DNA from: an uncultured Bacteroidales bacterium
GTDB taxonomy: Bacteria > Bacteroidota > Bacteroidia > Bacteroidales > Paludibacteraceae
Assembly (NCBI GenBank): GCA_945787425.1
Contig: CALZHO010000088.1
Location: 1-5,015, forward strand
DNA length: 5,015 bases
Direction: 5' to 3'
A program made the position numbers and the translations under genes. This document shows positions 4,283 through 5,015 of this stretch, piece by piece; the stretch's first letter is position 1; every line of letters starts with the position of its first letter. The notes under the pieces are model-generated. The model was not told the DNA's origin. It worked only from the letters and a program-made list of their open reading frames with translations, and did no database searches.

Positions 4283-5015
4283 GTTTTTACCTTCCTCTAT
4301 CCAGTTGTACAATTTTTTACCGATATTATTCGCTCCCGAGCGAGTAAAATGTACATAATCGCTACCTGCCAATCCTTTCTCTACCCATCTGACCATGCTA
4401 TCTTTTCCACCCATAGCATCGTACATACTCCAGTAGGCTATCTGCTCTTCGGCTGCCATTTTTTTGAGCAGTTTGTCCATGTATGGCACCAGCGGATAGG
4501 TGGTCATCTTACCGTCAATGCGAGTGGACATATCGCTCGGACCAATAAACAATATCGACGCCTGTGGCGCGCAAGCGCGGATGTAACGTATCTGTTGGCG
4601 CAGCGTGCTACGCACATACCCACTGATGGTGGAGGGGTTCTCGGTTTGCGGAATCATATTACCGCCAAACTGCAAGATAATCAATCGTGTATTGGTCTCG
4701 CGGTAGAAGTCGCTGAGTTGCGTGCTATCTATCTTCGTAAAGATGTTTCCCGAGCAACCGCGCATCGGTATATTATCCACAATCACACCCGTAGGTGTCT
4801 CCAGACTCACGCCATAGACATTTTTTTTGCCTTGCAGGCGTAGTTGATAATGTGTCGTGCTATCGGGGAGTACGAGAAGGCTATCGGGCGATGAGGTGAG
4901 GAGGCGCACGCGGTTGAAATAGTTGTGTGGTTTGCGTGTCTTGTCCATGGGCTCAATGTGCATCACAATATCCTCGCTGCCTTCTACGAGTGTGCTGTCC
5001 ATCACTGCCACTTGT
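4280..5015 (-). CDS. SGNH/GDSL-type hydrolase-fold protein, N-terminus outside the window
   Basis: The reading frame is open to the right edge, so this is the C-terminal 245 or so residues of a longer protein. Numbering from the GTG at 5011, visible features are VDNIPMRGCSG at 78-88 (block II-like glycine region), LQFGGNMIP at 113-121 (glycine and N118 of the SGNH oxyanion hole), FIGPSDMS near 155-162, and SDYVHFTRSGA at 217-227 with D218 and H221 forming the D-x-x-H catalytic pair. The GDS block with the nucleophilic serine must lie beyond the window. Proteins of this kind beside an MBOAT gene act outside the cytoplasmic membrane (periplasm or surface), as AlgJ/AlgX- or PatB-like partners that transfer or remove acetyl groups on polysaccharides. 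No signal peptide can be seen because the start is missing. The substrate is unknown. Confidence 0.85.
   Translation of the reverse strand, partial: QVAVMDSTLVEGSEDIVMHIEPMDKTRKPHNYFNRVRLLTSSPDSLLVLPDSTTHYQLRLQGKKNVYGVSLETPTGVIVDNIPMRGCSGNIFTKIDSTQLSDFYRETNTRLIILQFGGNMIPQTENPSTISGYVRSTLRQQIRYIRACAPQASILFIGPSDMSTRIDGKMTTYPLVPYMDKLLKKMAAEEQIAYWSMYDAMGGKDSMVRWVEKGLAGSDYVHFTRSGANNIGKKLYNWIEEGKN

Noticed and set aside
4157..4843. Long plus-strand reading frame of 228 codons opposite the SGNH gene
   Set aside because: It lies antisense to a protein with clear SGNH motifs, starts inside the MBOAT gene and translates the repeat array into low-complexity sequence.

Overview
The window looks like chromosomal DNA from a member of the Bacteroidales, most like Prevotella or a relative. 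I infer this from protein character, from a TAnnTTTG-type promoter box, from A-rich leaders without clear Shine-Dalgarno sites, and from short purine-rich tandem repeats in the gaps between genes. No database search was possible, so the genus is a guess.

All genes lie on the minus strand, so transcription runs from 5015 towards 1. In transcription order they are: an SGNH/GDSL-type hydrolase-fold protein whose N-terminus is outside the window (4280-5015); an MBOAT-family membrane O-acyltransferase split by a frame break (2346-4212); dephospho-CoA kinase coaE (1695-2309); a WalJ/YycJ-like metallo-beta-lactamase-fold hydrolase (828-1664); and a polyprenol-phosphate mannosyltransferase-like family 2 glycosyltransferase (81-821). 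The first two form a recognisable pair, a membrane acyl exporter/transferase plus an extracytoplasmic SGNH partner, of the kind that O-acetylates surface polysaccharide. The last two form a tight two-gene unit with a 6-base gap and their own promoter candidate overlapping the end of coaE. A hairpin with the last stop codon in its loop closes that unit.

The most unusual content is not a gene. A family of 7- to 8-base units (minus-strand forms such as TGAAAGG, CGAAAGG, CGAGAGG, TTAAAGG and CGAGAAGG) occurs at five places. Two are between or after genes (26-67, 4220-4282) and three are inside the MBOAT coding sequence (2741-2761, 3865-3915, 4044-4081), one of these in opposite orientation. Each coding copy falls in a polar loop between membrane segments. 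Two unrelated arrays accompany them: a 10-base repeat inside coaE (1961-2006) and a 9-base repeat between coaE and the MBOAT gene (2316-2342). The MBOAT reading frame is broken at 3144-3157 by what looks like a 10-base insertion flanked by a 4-base repeat; removing 10 bases there restores the expected conserved motif exactly.

I see no tRNA, rRNA, transposase, CRISPR array or defence system. The genes themselves are of known kinds; what deserves a second look is the spread of small repeats into coding sequence and the possible switching or loss of the acyltransferase.
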